From the NCBI GenBank assembly GCA_947169885.1, contig CAMVRM010000023.1, forward strand, positions 1-45,834: a DNA stretch of 45,834 nucleotides, given 5' to 3'. The notes beneath the pieces are model-generated. The model was not told the DNA's origin. It saw only the letters and a list, made by a program, of their open reading frames with translations, and searched no databases. Shown here in pieces: positions 15,477 through 23,638 of the stretch. This DNA is from an uncultured Ruminococcus sp. (GTDB taxonomy: Bacteria; Bacillota; Clostridia; Oscillospirales; Ruminococcaceae). The position numbers and the translations under genes were made by a program. Within the stretch, counting starts at the first letter, position 1. The number at the start of each line of letters is the position of its first letter.

Positions 15477-16466
15477 TTAATCGTCAAGAGCCTTATAGAG
15501 CGCCGTGCCGAGAATGTTTATCTTTGCGGTCATTTCGCCCTGTTCAAGCGGCTCGATGTTCTTCTCGAACATATACATCTTAGCGTCAAGATCGTCTATC
15601 ATGCTCAGTGCGAGCGCTTCGGGAACTGACGGCAGTTTTATCGCTCCGAACTCCATTTTGCCGTGGTGCGATGCGATAAGGTGTTTCAGCAGTCGATACG
15701 CTTCATCGTCCACTTCGCCCATATATTTCGCCTTGAATTCGTTGAGCATCTCTATCCCCAGCAGAAGATGTTCAAACAGTGTGCCGTCGACTGTCATCGA
15801 AGCCACTCCGAACGGGTCGGTGTTCATCGAGCGCAGTTTTCCTATGTCGTGTATCGCCGAAGCGCTGACGAGCAGTTCGGGGTCAAGAGTGTCATAGACC
15901 TTTGAGATATGCACAGCCGCCTTTGACATACGAAAACTGTGATAGATAAGTCCCCCACGCAGATCGTGGTGCATTTTGAGCGCCGCCGATGACTTTATGT
16001 ATTCCGACTTGTATTCGTCAAGAAATGCCTTTGTGAACTCACCGATGCCGCTGCTCCTGCCTTTTCTTTTTTTCCTGTCCTCCACAGCGATGTCGATAAG
16101 CTTGAAGATGCCCTCATACATTTTCTCGGGGTCGAAAGGCGGCATAGGCACAAGCTGTTCAAGAAGTTTTTCATCGTTGCTTTCAAGCCTTATGTCCGAG
16201 AAATTATAGCTTCTGGTGTTGAAGTCGGTCACTTCGACTTTGGCGTTTATGACCGAACCCTCACGCACCGAAATGCTTTCCAGCTGTTCACAGCTTATGT
16301 CGAAAGCCTTGCCTGTTATGAGCCTGTCGCCGTCCATAACGGTAAGGTCGATAAAAGGCTTGCCGCTCTTTGAAACTCCGCAGTCCTTATACCCTGCGAC
16401 AGCAAGCGAGACTTCTGTCTTAACGCCCTTTGCGATAGGCAGTTCCGAAAGTTTTAACTTGTTCAT
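15477..16466 (-). CDS. yhaM: 3'-5' exoribonuclease YhaM-like (OB fold plus HD domain)
   Basis: About 329 residues. The N-terminal half is an OB-fold nucleic-acid-binding domain (FIDLTVMDGDRLITGKAFD). The C-terminal half is an HD phosphohydrolase domain with LRGGLIYHSFRM, SAIHDIGKL and LIASHHGKMEFGA, the metal-binding His/Asp set of YhaM. YhaM trims RNA and some DNA ends from the 3' side in Firmicutes. The start is ATG at 16466, with AGGTGA 5 bp upstream. Confidence 0.92.
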   Translation of the reverse strand: MNKLKLSELPIAKGVKTEVSLAVAGYKDCGVSKSGKPFIDLTVMDGDRLITGKAFDISCEQLESISVREGSVINAKVEVTDFNTRSYNFSDIRLESNDEKLLEQLVPMPPFDPEKMYEGIFKLIDIAVEDRKKRKGRSSGIGEFTKAFLDEYKSEYIKSSAALKMHHDLRGGLIYHSFRMSKAAVHISKVYDTLDPELLVSASAIHDIGKLRSMNTDPFGVASMTVDGTLFEHLLLGIEMLNEFKAKYMGEVDDEAYRLLKHLIASHHGKMEFGAIKLPSVPEALALSMIDDLDAKMYMFEKNIEPLEQGEMTAKINILGTALYKALDD

Positions 16467-16522
16467 ATATTTCACCTGACTTTTGTTTATAACGAATAAG
16501 CGTTTTTTGTTCGTATGTTTTT

Positions 16523-16551
16523 ATTATAGCACATTTTCCACGGATAATCAA
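16523..16551 (-). promoter_or_regulatory. Promoter of yhaM
   Basis: Minus strand TTGATT, 17-bp spacer, TATAAT (complement of 16523-16528). Confidence 0.75.
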
Positions 16552-16556
16552 TTTTT

Positions 16557-16764
16557 TAAAATAAGAAATAAGAGATAAGAGATTATAAATAAGAAATAAT
16601 ATGCGCCCCTACATAGCGTATAAAAATACGCCTGTACAGAACTTTATCTTTATTTAGACCTGTGAACGAAGCGAACACATTATTTCCTATTTCCTATTTC
16701 TTATTTTAAATAACGCCGAAGGCGCACATTATTTCTTATTTCTTATTTCTTATTTATTATTTTT
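16557..16764. repeat. Inverted pair of 7-bp repeat arrays around a short core
   Basis: At 16557-16600 the unit taagaaa/taagaga is repeated in register. At 16681-16764 the reverse-complement unit (ttatttc, ttcctat variants) is repeated about ten times. The two arrays face each other and could form a long hairpin. The core between them (about 16601-16680) has no gene, and a small gccgaaggc hairpin lies inside the right array. No function known. Confidence 0.7.
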
Positions 16765-16772
16765 AAAAACAG

Positions 16773-16819
16773 AATAAACTCCTGCGAGGTCAGTTCGGAA
16801 TCGCTTCGCAGGAGTTATT
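16773..16819 (-). terminator. Terminator after the 80-residue gene
   Basis: AACTCCTGCGA (16777-16787) and TCGCAGGAGTT (16806-16816) form a perfect stem; on the minus strand it is followed by TATTC and an AT-rich tract. Confidence 0.75.
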
Positions 16820-16823
16820 TGTG

Positions 16824-17066
16824 TCAGATTATCTTTGAATTTGACGGGTTAAGCGACAGCTGTTTGGAATAACCTGTGCTGTCGACTATCTCATATTTAC
16901 CCATTGCGATGTCTGCGGTAGAGATAGTAAGCTGAGCCTGTTTATTGCGGAACAGTTCAACTATGTAGGAATACTGGCGCACCTCGTCGATATGGGTAAG
17001 TATAGGCGTACCGTTTTTAAGAAGCTGACCGTCAACAAGCTTAATAGGCGTAACGATAGGCTGCAT
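16824..17066 (-). CDS. Small conserved-looking hypothetical protein, 80 residues
   Basis: I do not recognise it. From the ATG at 17066, preceded by GGAGGTG, it reads MQPIVTPIKLVDGQLL and continues as a compact, soluble, mixed alpha/beta sequence with no signal peptide, membrane segment or cysteines. It has its own consensus promoter and terminator, so it is very probably a real gene. It lies between two heptamer-repeat arrays. Confidence 0.8.
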   Translation of the reverse strand: MQPIVTPIKLVDGQLLKNGTPILTHIDEVRQYSYIVELFRNKQAQLTISTADIAMGKYEIVDSTGYSKQLSLNPSNSKII

Positions 17067-17099
17067 GATCTTTTCACCTCCGATAGTTTTCATAAATCC

Positions 17100-17128
17100 A
17101 TTATACCACGCATTTCTCCAAAAGTCAA
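17100..17128 (-). promoter_or_regulatory. Promoter of the 80-residue gene
   Basis: Minus strand TTGACT (complement of 17123-17128), 17-bp spacer, TATAAT (complement of 17100-17105). Confidence 0.85.
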
Positions 17129-17146
17129 GCACCCGAAAACAGAACA

Positions 17147-17349
17147 GATAAAAGATATGAGATAAGAGATATGAGATATGAGATAAGAGATATGAGATAA
17201 AAGATATGAGATAAAAGATTATTTTTTTGTATGGAACGGCATTGGTTGTCAGCGTTCAAAATGAAAAAAATACAACAAACCATTCAAATACGTCCGCAAA
17301 GCGGACATCTTATCTCTTATCTTTTATCTCTTATCTCTTATCTTTTTTC
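17147..17349. repeat. Inverted pair of heptamer arrays (GATATGA/GATAAGA)n
   Basis: Ten in-register 7-bp units run from 17147 to 17216, alternating GATATGA, GATAAGA and GATAAAA. The reverse-complement units TCTTATC/TTTTATC run from 17308 to 17342. The ~90 bp between them contain a perfect GTCCGC-aaa-GCGGAC hairpin. The whole could fold back as a long stem or act as a DNA-binding array. It lies just downstream of the lipoprotein gene that ends at 17359. Confidence 0.8.
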
Positions 17350-17358
17350 AAACGTCTC

Positions 17359-18744
17359 TTATCTTTCCAAGTTAAGTTTCTCCTCTTCAATGATATAGCC
17401 GCCAACAGTGATACTGCCCTTACTGCCGTCAGGGAAAGTGTACTCTATGTACGCTTCGATGTCGGTTTCCACTTCATGCCAGTCCGTGACCAGCCCCTCG
17501 TCACGATAAACGGTCATGCTCTCCTCAACTACCGCTTCCCTTTCTTCCTTGGTCATGGCGATATAGTCGGAACTTGACCTCAGACGTTTCATTTCTTCCT
17601 GCACCATACTGTTCTCTTCGCTCGGCTGACTGTCGGGAGTTATGTTTATTTCAACTTCTTCCGAAACAAACTCAGCGCCGCCGATAAACGCCTTTGCGGT
17701 AAAAGTCACTTCGCCCTGCGGAAGCGCACTGCTGTCCAGCGTGCAAGTCCACAGACCGTCACCGCCTATGCTGTCGCCGCTTTCTTCATCGCCGCTGTCG
17801 GAGAACTTGCCGATAACGCTTTCCTGCCCGTCAACGTTCACACAAAGTTCTATCCACTCGGGAACTTCGTCACCCCACGGCTCGGCAAAGAACTCTGCCT
17901 TGTTCCCCGGTTCGGTATTATAACTTATATTAGACATGAGCATGACCCCTGCCGACTGACTGTCGATGCTGTCCGTTATCTCCTGACTGTCTGCCGAACT
18001 GCTGTCAGGTTCGGGCGAACCGCCGTCAAGCGTCACCGTTTTGCCAATGTTCCACTCGGGTTCAAGACTGAACATCCTGTCCTCACGGTCGGGAAGAAAA
18101 CATCTCCAATAAAGAAGCGCCTCGCCGTTCTCCACACGAATATCCCAGAAATCATAGCTGAGACACTTTATTTCAGCATCATCACGCAGACGGCGGCAGA
18201 GCATACGCTTGTCCCCTGCTATCAGGTCGAAATTTTTCAGCACGCTCTCCTCGTCCATTTCGCCCAAATATCTCACATAACCGTTATCCACATAGCGGAA
18301 ATTCTTCGGGACAAGATACAGCTTGTCCGCACGGTAGAGCAGATACAGTTCGTTGTCCTCCGCAAGTTCGGGAGCGGCGGTACAGTTGGGAGCGATGTTC
18401 GCAGGGTCGGCGCAGTAAGCATCAAAGTCCTCCGCTTCCTCGGGCACGATGACAAGTTCCACTTCACCCTCGGTCTCGGGATAGAAATAGCCGTCTATCA
18501 TTTCCCTGTTAGACCAGTTTTCCGCCAGTGCAAGCTCTTTTATCTCCTCATCTGACAACTCCTCATGAAGTGTCTCGGAAAACTCATAGCGTGGGTGCGT
18601 TTCGCCGCTGTCACTTCCCGACTGCGTACTTCCTGCCATTCCTGCCGCACGGCTCTCTGTTCTGCTGTCGGTATCGTCAGCAGTTCCGCAGGAAGTCAGA
18701 AGAACTCCTGCAAGTATAACAGCCAAAAGACCTGTTTTTTTCAT
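17359..18744 (-). CDS. Large predicted lipoprotein of unknown function
   Basis: 461 residues from the ATG at 18744, with AAAGGAT upstream. The start MKKTGLLAVILAGVLLTSC is a clear lipoprotein signal; Cys19 is the anchor. A Ser/Gly/Asp-rich stretch follows. The rest is acidic: a central ~200-residue region with many Tyr and Trp (LSYDFWDIRVENGEALLYW), a likely immunoglobulin-like segment (GGDGLWTCTLDSSALPQGEVTFTAKAF), and an acidic tail (IEAYIEYTFPDGSKGSITVGGY). No enzyme motif recognised. It probably works at the cell surface. Confidence 0.8.
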   Translation of the reverse strand: MKKTGLLAVILAGVLLTSCGTADDTDSRTESRAAGMAGSTQSGSDSGETHPRYEFSETLHEELSDEEIKELALAENWSNREMIDGYFYPETEGEVELVIVPEEAEDFDAYCADPANIAPNCTAAPELAEDNELYLLYRADKLYLVPKNFRYVDNGYVRYLGEMDEESVLKNFDLIAGDKRMLCRRLRDDAEIKCLSYDFWDIRVENGEALLYWRCFLPDREDRMFSLEPEWNIGKTVTLDGGSPEPDSSSADSQEITDSIDSQSAGVMLMSNISYNTEPGNKAEFFAEPWGDEVPEWIELCVNVDGQESVIGKFSDSGDEESGDSIGGDGLWTCTLDSSALPQGEVTFTAKAFIGGAEFVSEEVEINITPDSQPSEENSMVQEEMKRLRSSSDYIAMTKEEREAVVEESMTVYRDEGLVTDWHEVETDIEAYIEYTFPDGSKGSITVGGYIIEEEKLNLER

Positions 18745-18825
18745 AAGTATCATCCTTTCTTTTTTGGCAATAATGCCTTTATCTTTACTGACGAAAATGA
18801 TCTTCCAAATATTACACATCATTGT

Positions 18826-18863
18826 AAAAAAACGCTCTCCGCTTTTTGAGCCACGGAGAGCGA
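18826..18863 (-). terminator. Terminator of purA
   Basis: CGCTCTCCG (18833-18841) and CGGAGAGCG (18854-18862) form a perfect stem; on the minus strand a run of seven T follows. Confidence 0.92.
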
Positions 18864-18868
18864 ACTGT

Positions 18869-20161
18869 TTACTTTTTCAGCTTGGAATCTCTGTAAATGA
18901 TGTCCTCACGCTTAGGACCGTTAGATACCATTGTGATAGGATAGCCGATCTTTTCCTCGATGAATTCAACGTACTTGCGGCAGTTTTCGGGCAGTTCGTC
19001 ATAATTGCGGATACCTCTGATGTCGCACTTCCAGCCGTCAAGAACCTCGATAACGGGCTTGCAGCGCTCAAGCAAACGGGTGGTCGGGAAATCGGTGATG
19101 ACCTTGCCGTCCAGTTCGTAGCCTACGCAAACGGGTATCTTGTCGAGATAGCCCAGCGCATCAAGAACCGTGAAAGCAACATCGGTAGCGCCCTGCATAC
19201 GGCATCCGTATTTTGAAGCAACGCAGTCGAACCAGCCCATACGTCTGGGTCTGCCTGTTGTTGCGCCGTACTCTCCGCCGTCACCGCCTCTGCGTCTGAG
19301 TTCGTCAGCCTCGTCACCGAATATCTCTGAAACGAATGCACCTGCGCCTACTGCCGACGAATAAGCCTTGCAGACGGTGATTATCTGCTTTATCTCATAA
19401 GGCGGTATGCCTGCGCCGATAGCGCCGTAAGCGGCAAGCGTGGAACTTGAAGTTACCATTGGGTAAATGCCGTGGTCGGAGTCCTTCATCGAACCCAGCT
19501 GACCTTCGAGCAGTATGTTCTTGCCCTCTGCAAGAGCCTTGCTGAGATACAGCGAAACGTCAGCCACATACGGCTCGATCATCTTTCTGTACTCAACGAG
19601 CGTGTTGAACAGTTCAGTCTCGTCTATCTCGGGCTTGTTGTAGAGATATTTGAGCAGAACGTTTTTCTGAGTGCATACTCTTGAGATCTTTTCCTTTAAG
19701 TATTCCTCGTCAAACAGTTCCTGCACCTGAAAACCGATCTTTGCATATTTATCCGAATAGAACGGTGCGATACCGCTCTTGGTAGAGCCGAAGCTTGCCT
19801 TGCCGAGACGCTCCTCCTCGTACTGATCGAACAGAACGTGGTAGGGCATAACGATCTGCGCTCTGTCAGAGATGAGCAGCTTCGGAGCAGGAACGCCCTT
19901 TTCCACTACCGAGTTATATTCAGCGAAAAGCTTCGGGATGTCGAGTGCAACGCCGTTGCCGATTATATTAACGGTGTTCTGCGAGCAAACGCCCGAGGGG
20001 AGAGTGTGAAGTGCGAACTTGCCGTAATTGTTCACAATTGTGTGACCTGCATTAGCACCGCCCTGAAAACGGATAACAATATCCGAATCGGTCGCCAGCA
20101 TATCAGTGATCTTGCCCTTGCCCTCGTCGCCCCAGTTAGCGCCTACGATAGCTCTTACCAT
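18869..20161 (-). CDS. purA: Adenylosuccinate synthetase PurA
   Basis: 430 residues, full length. It joins IMP and aspartate using GTP, the first step from IMP to AMP. The GTP-binding start AIVGANWGDEGKGKITD, the IMP-binding GGANAGHT, STKSGIAPFYSDKYAKIG and TTGRPRRMGWFD are all intact. The start follows GGAGG. It is monocistronic, with a consensus promoter and terminator. hpt elsewhere in the window supplies IMP by salvage. Confidence 0.98.
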   Translation of the reverse strand: MVRAIVGANWGDEGKGKITDMLATDSDIVIRFQGGANAGHTIVNNYGKFALHTLPSGVCSQNTVNIIGNGVALDIPKLFAEYNSVVEKGVPAPKLLISDRAQIVMPYHVLFDQYEEERLGKASFGSTKSGIAPFYSDKYAKIGFQVQELFDEEYLKEKISRVCTQKNVLLKYLYNKPEIDETELFNTLVEYRKMIEPYVADVSLYLSKALAEGKNILLEGQLGSMKDSDHGIYPMVTSSSTLAAYGAIGAGIPPYEIKQIITVCKAYSSAVGAGAFVSEIFGDEADELRRRGGDGGEYGATTGRPRRMGWFDCVASKYGCRMQGATDVAFTVLDALGYLDKIPVCVGYELDGKVITDFPTTRLLERCKPVIEVLDGWKCDIRGIRNYDELPENCRKYVEFIEEKIGYPITMVSNGPKREDIIYRDSKLKK

Positions 20162-20223
20162 TTTTTATCTTCCTCCATTCAAATTGCGGCGTGATACCGT
20201 GTGTTTCATAACAACACTTTAAT

Positions 20224-20252
20224 ATGATAGCATATTTTTCCCCGATTGTCAA
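20224..20252 (-). promoter_or_regulatory. Promoter of purA
   Basis: Minus strand TTGACA (complement of 20247-20252), 17-bp spacer, TATCAT (complement of 20224-20229). Confidence 0.8.
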
Positions 20253-20324
20253 TAGTTTAACATAATAAATCTGAATTTTTTGAGGGATATTAAAGCGATA
20301 AGTTGTAAACAAATTGTAAAATAA

Positions 20325-21464
20325 TCATTCGTTAACACGAAGTAAAGGCTGTGTACTGCAATGTATCGAACCTGCTTCGACCCGTGTTGCAGAAAAATCA
20401 ATGTACTCAACTGTTATGCCCTTATCCTCCAGTTCCTTTCCGATACTGTCTTTAAACTCAATATCTGTGATATAAACATCGGGATTTATCGCCATTCCGT
20501 TCACAGCCAGATGGATCGCATCTTTTTCCGGAACTTTTATAAGTTCCCAGTCCTTAAATGGTTCAGGTATCCCGTCAGCAAAGGATTCTTCGCAGACTAT
20601 CATCAGCCCTTCTCTTACAAGGCTCATAGCACAGTCAAGATGCAGTATATTTCCTTGCAGGCGCACTTCAGTCACTTCATATCCATATGGTGCAAGGTGT
20701 CCTCTCAGCCATTCTATTCCGGCAGAATTGCTTCCGTAACCCGAATTGCCGACAAAGACTTGTTTATTATATACTATCACATCACCGCCCTCCAAAAAAG
20801 GACCTTTTTCTTCATCTGTAAGATCTGCAACAGGCATAGCAACGTAATCACAGTTTTTCGGAAAAAGTTCTCTTCCGGTCAGTGCTTCAAACCGCCTGTA
20901 TTCTTTACGAAAATTTGATTCTATCACATGATTTCCGACCACCACGAACGGATCACGCACAAATTCATTCGTAAGCCCTTTTCCGTGTGTCGGACCCATA
21001 GGATCGGTAGCAAGTTCCCTCTCTTTGTCTGTCAGCTTGCGTGGCATGACCACCTCAACTCCGTATTTTTCCAGAATAGCTGTAAGCGCCGCACGTTCGG
21101 CTTCCATTTTCGCTATCCTGTCAGCATCGAAATGGAATACAACATTATCGCCGACCACTTCGCCGCCAAACGATTCTATCTCGTCCAACGGCATATACAC
21201 CTGTTCTAACGGCATGATCTGATCGGTAAACTCCGACTGTGAAACGATAACTTTCTTTAAAGGTGCAAATTCGCTTTCAACATAAACATCGTGTGATTTG
21301 GCATCAACAGAAAACTCCCGGGCTTTTGAATACCCGGACTCGTTATTTTGCACGCTCTGACAGCCTGTCAAACCTGCCGAAAACAATATCACCGATAAAA
21401 GAAAACAACCGAAAAACAACTTTTTCTTAGCGTGTGAAACACACACCGGCTTATTATTATGCAC
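20325..21464 (-). CDS. Lipid-anchored amidinotransferase/deiminase-fold enzyme
   Basis: 379 residues of the guanidino-group modifying (arginine deiminase/amidinotransferase) fold. The catalytic set is visible: Asp171 in FVRDPFVV, His275 in NILHLDCAM, and near the end Cys369 in GSIHCSTQPL, with the family motif FLEGGDVIV at 223-231. Family enzymes act on arginine, agmatine, peptidyl-arginine or amidino donors. The first 35 residues are unusual: charged, then a hydrophobic stretch FLLSVILFSAGLTGC, a lipoprotein signal with Cys35 as anchor. The enzyme should therefore work outside the cell membrane. The start is GTG 21464 with GAAAGGAG 8 bp upstream. Substrate unknown; it is not clearly agmatine deiminase (AguA). 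Confidence 0.85.
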   Translation of the reverse strand: MHNNKPVCVSHAKKKLFFGCFLLSVILFSAGLTGCQSVQNNESGYSKAREFSVDAKSHDVYVESEFAPLKKVIVSQSEFTDQIMPLEQVYMPLDEIESFGGEVVGDNVVFHFDADRIAKMEAERAALTAILEKYGVEVVMPRKLTDKERELATDPMGPTHGKGLTNEFVRDPFVVVGNHVIESNFRKEYRRFEALTGRELFPKNCDYVAMPVADLTDEEKGPFLEGGDVIVYNKQVFVGNSGYGSNSAGIEWLRGHLAPYGYEVTEVRLQGNILHLDCAMSLVREGLMIVCEESFADGIPEPFKDWELIKVPEKDAIHLAVNGMAINPDVYITDIEFKDSIGKELEDKGITVEYIDFSATRVEAGSIHCSTQPLLRVNE

Positions 21465-21518
21465 TGAACGTTTCTCCTTTCATAACATAAAGCATACAGG
21501 CGGTTTGTAAAAAAATAT

Positions 21519-21944
21519 TTACTTAACTTTCTTCCCTATAAGTTCTTCGCTGTGAAGTTTGATATGTTCCAGCATATGTGCTATGTTGCCCTCGCCTGCA
21601 TAGTGCTTCATATCGGAAAAATCACGGCGCAGATCAGTCCAGATAAGCTTGTTCTCATCGCCGTGAGGTTTGAAAGGCTTGTTGAGCCGCCCCACATACA
21701 CTTCAACAAAGCAGTCGTCCAGCGGATAGCAAAAATCCATAAGATGACGCAGTTTTATGTCCTCTGAGGTGATAGCAGTTTCTTCTTCCAGTTCACGGTA
21801 AGCCGCCGAAAGATGCTCCTCGTCCTCCTCGATCTTGCCGCCCACCAGATTCAGCAGACCCTTATACGGTTCTTTTTCTCTTAAACACATCAGCCACTTG
21901 TCAGCGTCCTGATCGAACACTGCGATACAGTTATAGCCCTGCAT
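21519..21944 (-). CDS. Nudix hydrolase
   Basis: A 141-residue Nudix protein that would hydrolyse a nucleoside diphosphate linked to another group. The Nudix box is GGKIEEDEEHLSAAYRELEEET, with the REL/EE pattern intact. Family members of this size often act on oxidised or modified nucleotides, but the substrate cannot be read here. GGGAGAGAAG precedes the start. Confidence 0.88.
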   Translation of the reverse strand: MQGYNCIAVFDQDADKWLMCLREKEPYKGLLNLVGGKIEEDEEHLSAAYRELEEETAITSEDIKLRHLMDFCYPLDDCFVEVYVGRLNKPFKPHGDENKLIWTDLRRDFSDMKHYAGEGNIAHMLEHIKLHSEELIGKKVK

Positions 21945-22072
21945 TTTTTCTTCTCTCCCTTTTTTTAAGATAATACACTATTATATCACATTGCTCCGCA
22001 CTTGTTATCAACGATCTGTGAACGGGAATTAACGATTGTCGGTTTTTGCGAAAAATTTTATTGCAAAAGCGG

Positions 22073-22101
22073 TTGACAAACTTCCCTTTTTGTGGTAAAA
22101 T
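22073..22101 (+). promoter_or_regulatory. Promoter of tRNA-Gly
   Basis: TTGACA (22073-22078), 17-bp spacer, TAAAAT (22096-22101), 13 bp before the tRNA. Confidence 0.85.
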
Positions 22102-22113
22102 ATTTATTGTGAT

Positions 22114-22185
22114 GCAGATATAGTATAGCGGTTATTATTTCAGTTTCCCAAACTGAGGATGCGGGTTCGACTCCCGTTATCTGCT
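22114..22185 (+). tRNA. tRNA-Gly (CCC anticodon)
   Basis: Acceptor GCAGATA/TATCTGC. Anticodon stem TCAGT/ACTGA with loop TTCCCAA gives anticodon CCC. The T arm has GGGTTCGACTCCC. Discriminator T; CCA is not encoded. Confidence 0.94.
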
Positions 22186-22189
22186 CTTT

Positions 22190-22218
22190 GCCTGCCTGTG
22201 ACGGCAGGTATTTTTTTG
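22190..22218 (+). terminator. Terminator of tRNA-Gly
   Basis: CCTGCC (22191-22196) and GGCAGG (22203-22208) form a stem, followed by seven T. Confidence 0.85.
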
Positions 22219-22271
22219 CAAAGAAGAAAGCATACCCGACCGCTCGGATATGCTCGTTTTCAGTGTAGTTT

Positions 22272-22676
22272 TCAGTGTATAAGTTTTTTTGCCTTGCCGA
22301 CTATGCACCTGTCATTGTCATATGCCAGCAGATCGGCAGCACGGTTTATCTCCACCCACTTGACCTCTGAGATCTCATTTTCCTGCGGCTTCAATTCGCC
22401 GTTTTTAGCCTTTGCGATAAAATACACAACGACCTTTTGTGTGTCTTTTTTTGGACTGTAAGTAACAAGTTCCCTGAAAGTGGGGTCTATCATCACATCA
22501 ATGCCTGTTTCTTCCTTGATCTCACGGGCGGCAGTTTCAACTTCTGTCTCGCCCGCTTCAACATGACCTTTCGGGAAAGACCAGTGACCGCTGTTGATGT
22601 GCTTGATAAGGAGTATCTCGGTATTTCCGTGATATTTTCGATAAACTATCCCACCGCATGACTTCTCGTGCAGCAT
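22272..22676 (-). CDS. Nudix hydrolase, Ap4A-hydrolase type
   Basis: 134 residues. The Nudix box GHVEAGETEVETAAREIKEETGI is perfect, and SCGGIVYR plus LLIKHINSGHWSFPKGH is the usual opening of the asymmetric diadenosine-tetraphosphate hydrolase group. It probably removes Ap4A or related alarmone-like dinucleotides. It converges with tRNA-Gly. Confidence 0.9.
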   Translation of the reverse strand: MLHEKSCGGIVYRKYHGNTEILLIKHINSGHWSFPKGHVEAGETEVETAAREIKEETGIDVMIDPTFRELVTYSPKKDTQKVVVYFIAKAKNGELKPQENEISEVKWVEINRAADLLAYDNDRCIVGKAKKLIH

Positions 22677-22814
22677 TTTTCACATACTACCTTTCTTCTA
22701 GGATAGATATATACTTTTTTACAGTACATATACTCATTACCTTATATTATAACATATTTCTTTCTGTTTGTCCATAGTTATTATAAAAATAAATGCGATT
22801 TTGTGCAAAAAAAC

Positions 22815-22852
22815 AAAAAAAATTCCGCTCTCGGACTATCCCGAAAGCGGAA
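22815..22852 (-). terminator. Terminator after the SH3 protein gene
   Basis: TTCCGCTCTCGGA and CCGAAAGCGGAA form a stem; on the minus strand a T run follows (A run at 22807-22822). Confidence 0.85.
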
Positions 22853-22858
22853 GACAGT

Positions 22859-23500
22859 TTAGCCTTGTTTTGTGAAATAAGTTCCCCACGCGTAGCCGTA
22901 CTGACCTTCGTACTCAACGTAGTACCAGCCGTAATTTGCCTGACCGAAAACTTCAAGTTCCGTGCCGTAGGGCAGCGTTGCAAGGTTCGCACTTGCGGAA
23001 TCGGGGGTAGGGTGCAGATAAACCGCATCGTTTACCATATATTTGCCTGCCACAGAAGTGTCAAGACCCTCGGGAAGTTCAACAGGCTCTGAGCTGTCAT
23101 CTTCCTTTTCAGTGGTGGTGGACTTCTTTTTCTTTTCCTTTTTTTCAGTTGTCACGACTTCTTCGCCGAGGTCTTCCTTAGCCTCGATAGCGACATATTC
23201 AGTCTCGGTCAGATGACCCGTTTTAAGGTTCTTGGCAAGTTCCTCACTGCTGACGAACAAGCTTTTTGCGAACAGCATCACGATGATGACCACGATGAGC
23301 ATTGTCATAAAAACTGCGATAAGCCCCTTGATCGTTGTGCTTGAATCGGCAGTCTGTTCAGGCTCGGGCGGCGGCGCAGGACGGTATCTTCTCTGCTGCG
23401 GCGGACGCTGACCCTGCTGAGGGCGGCGCTGTCTGTTTCTGTTGACAGGCGGCTGTCTCTGATCTCTGTTTTGTATTCTGGGATCGAAATCCTGTGGCAT
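22859..23500 (-). CDS. Membrane-anchored SH3-domain protein with basic Pro/Gln/Arg-rich N terminus
   Basis: 213 residues. Residues 1-57 are cytoplasmic, very rich in Pro, Gln and Arg (QRRPQQGQRPPQQRRY). One membrane helix follows (GLIAVFMTMLIVVIIVMLFA). Then comes an external Lys/Glu/Thr/Ser-rich stalk and a C-terminal bacterial SH3 domain (AVYLHPTPDSASANLATLPYGTELEVF through WYYVEYEGQYGYAWG). Such SH3b domains bind cell-wall peptides. The basic tail could contact nucleic acid or acidic lipids. It probably links wall and cytoplasm; no enzyme domain is present. Confidence 0.85.
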   Translation of the reverse strand: MPQDFDPRIQNRDQRQPPVNRNRQRRPQQGQRPPQQRRYRPAPPPEPEQTADSSTTIKGLIAVFMTMLIVVIIVMLFAKSLFVSSEELAKNLKTGHLTETEYVAIEAKEDLGEEVVTTEKKEKKKKSTTTEKEDDSSEPVELPEGLDTSVAGKYMVNDAVYLHPTPDSASANLATLPYGTELEVFGQANYGWYYVEYEGQYGYAWGTYFTKQG

Positions 23501-23538
23501 GATCCATATCTCCTTTTCAAAAAATGCTTTACCTTATT

Positions 23539-23567
23539 ATTATACACCAATCCGCATGAAATGTCAA
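23539..23567 (-). promoter_or_regulatory. Promoter of SH3 protein gene
   Basis: Minus strand TTGACA (complement of 23562-23567), 17-bp spacer, TATAAT (complement of 23539-23544). Confidence 0.85.
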
Positions 23568-23638
23568 GAGTAAAAATATGCTTAAAAATTTTTCGTAAGA
23601 GATATTATTTATAGTAGTATAAAGCGTTTTGAGAAATA

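Noticed and set aside
17147-17349. CRISPR or microsatellite-type phase-variable coding tract
   Set aside because: No spacers, and the units lie outside any gene, so they cannot switch a reading frame directly.
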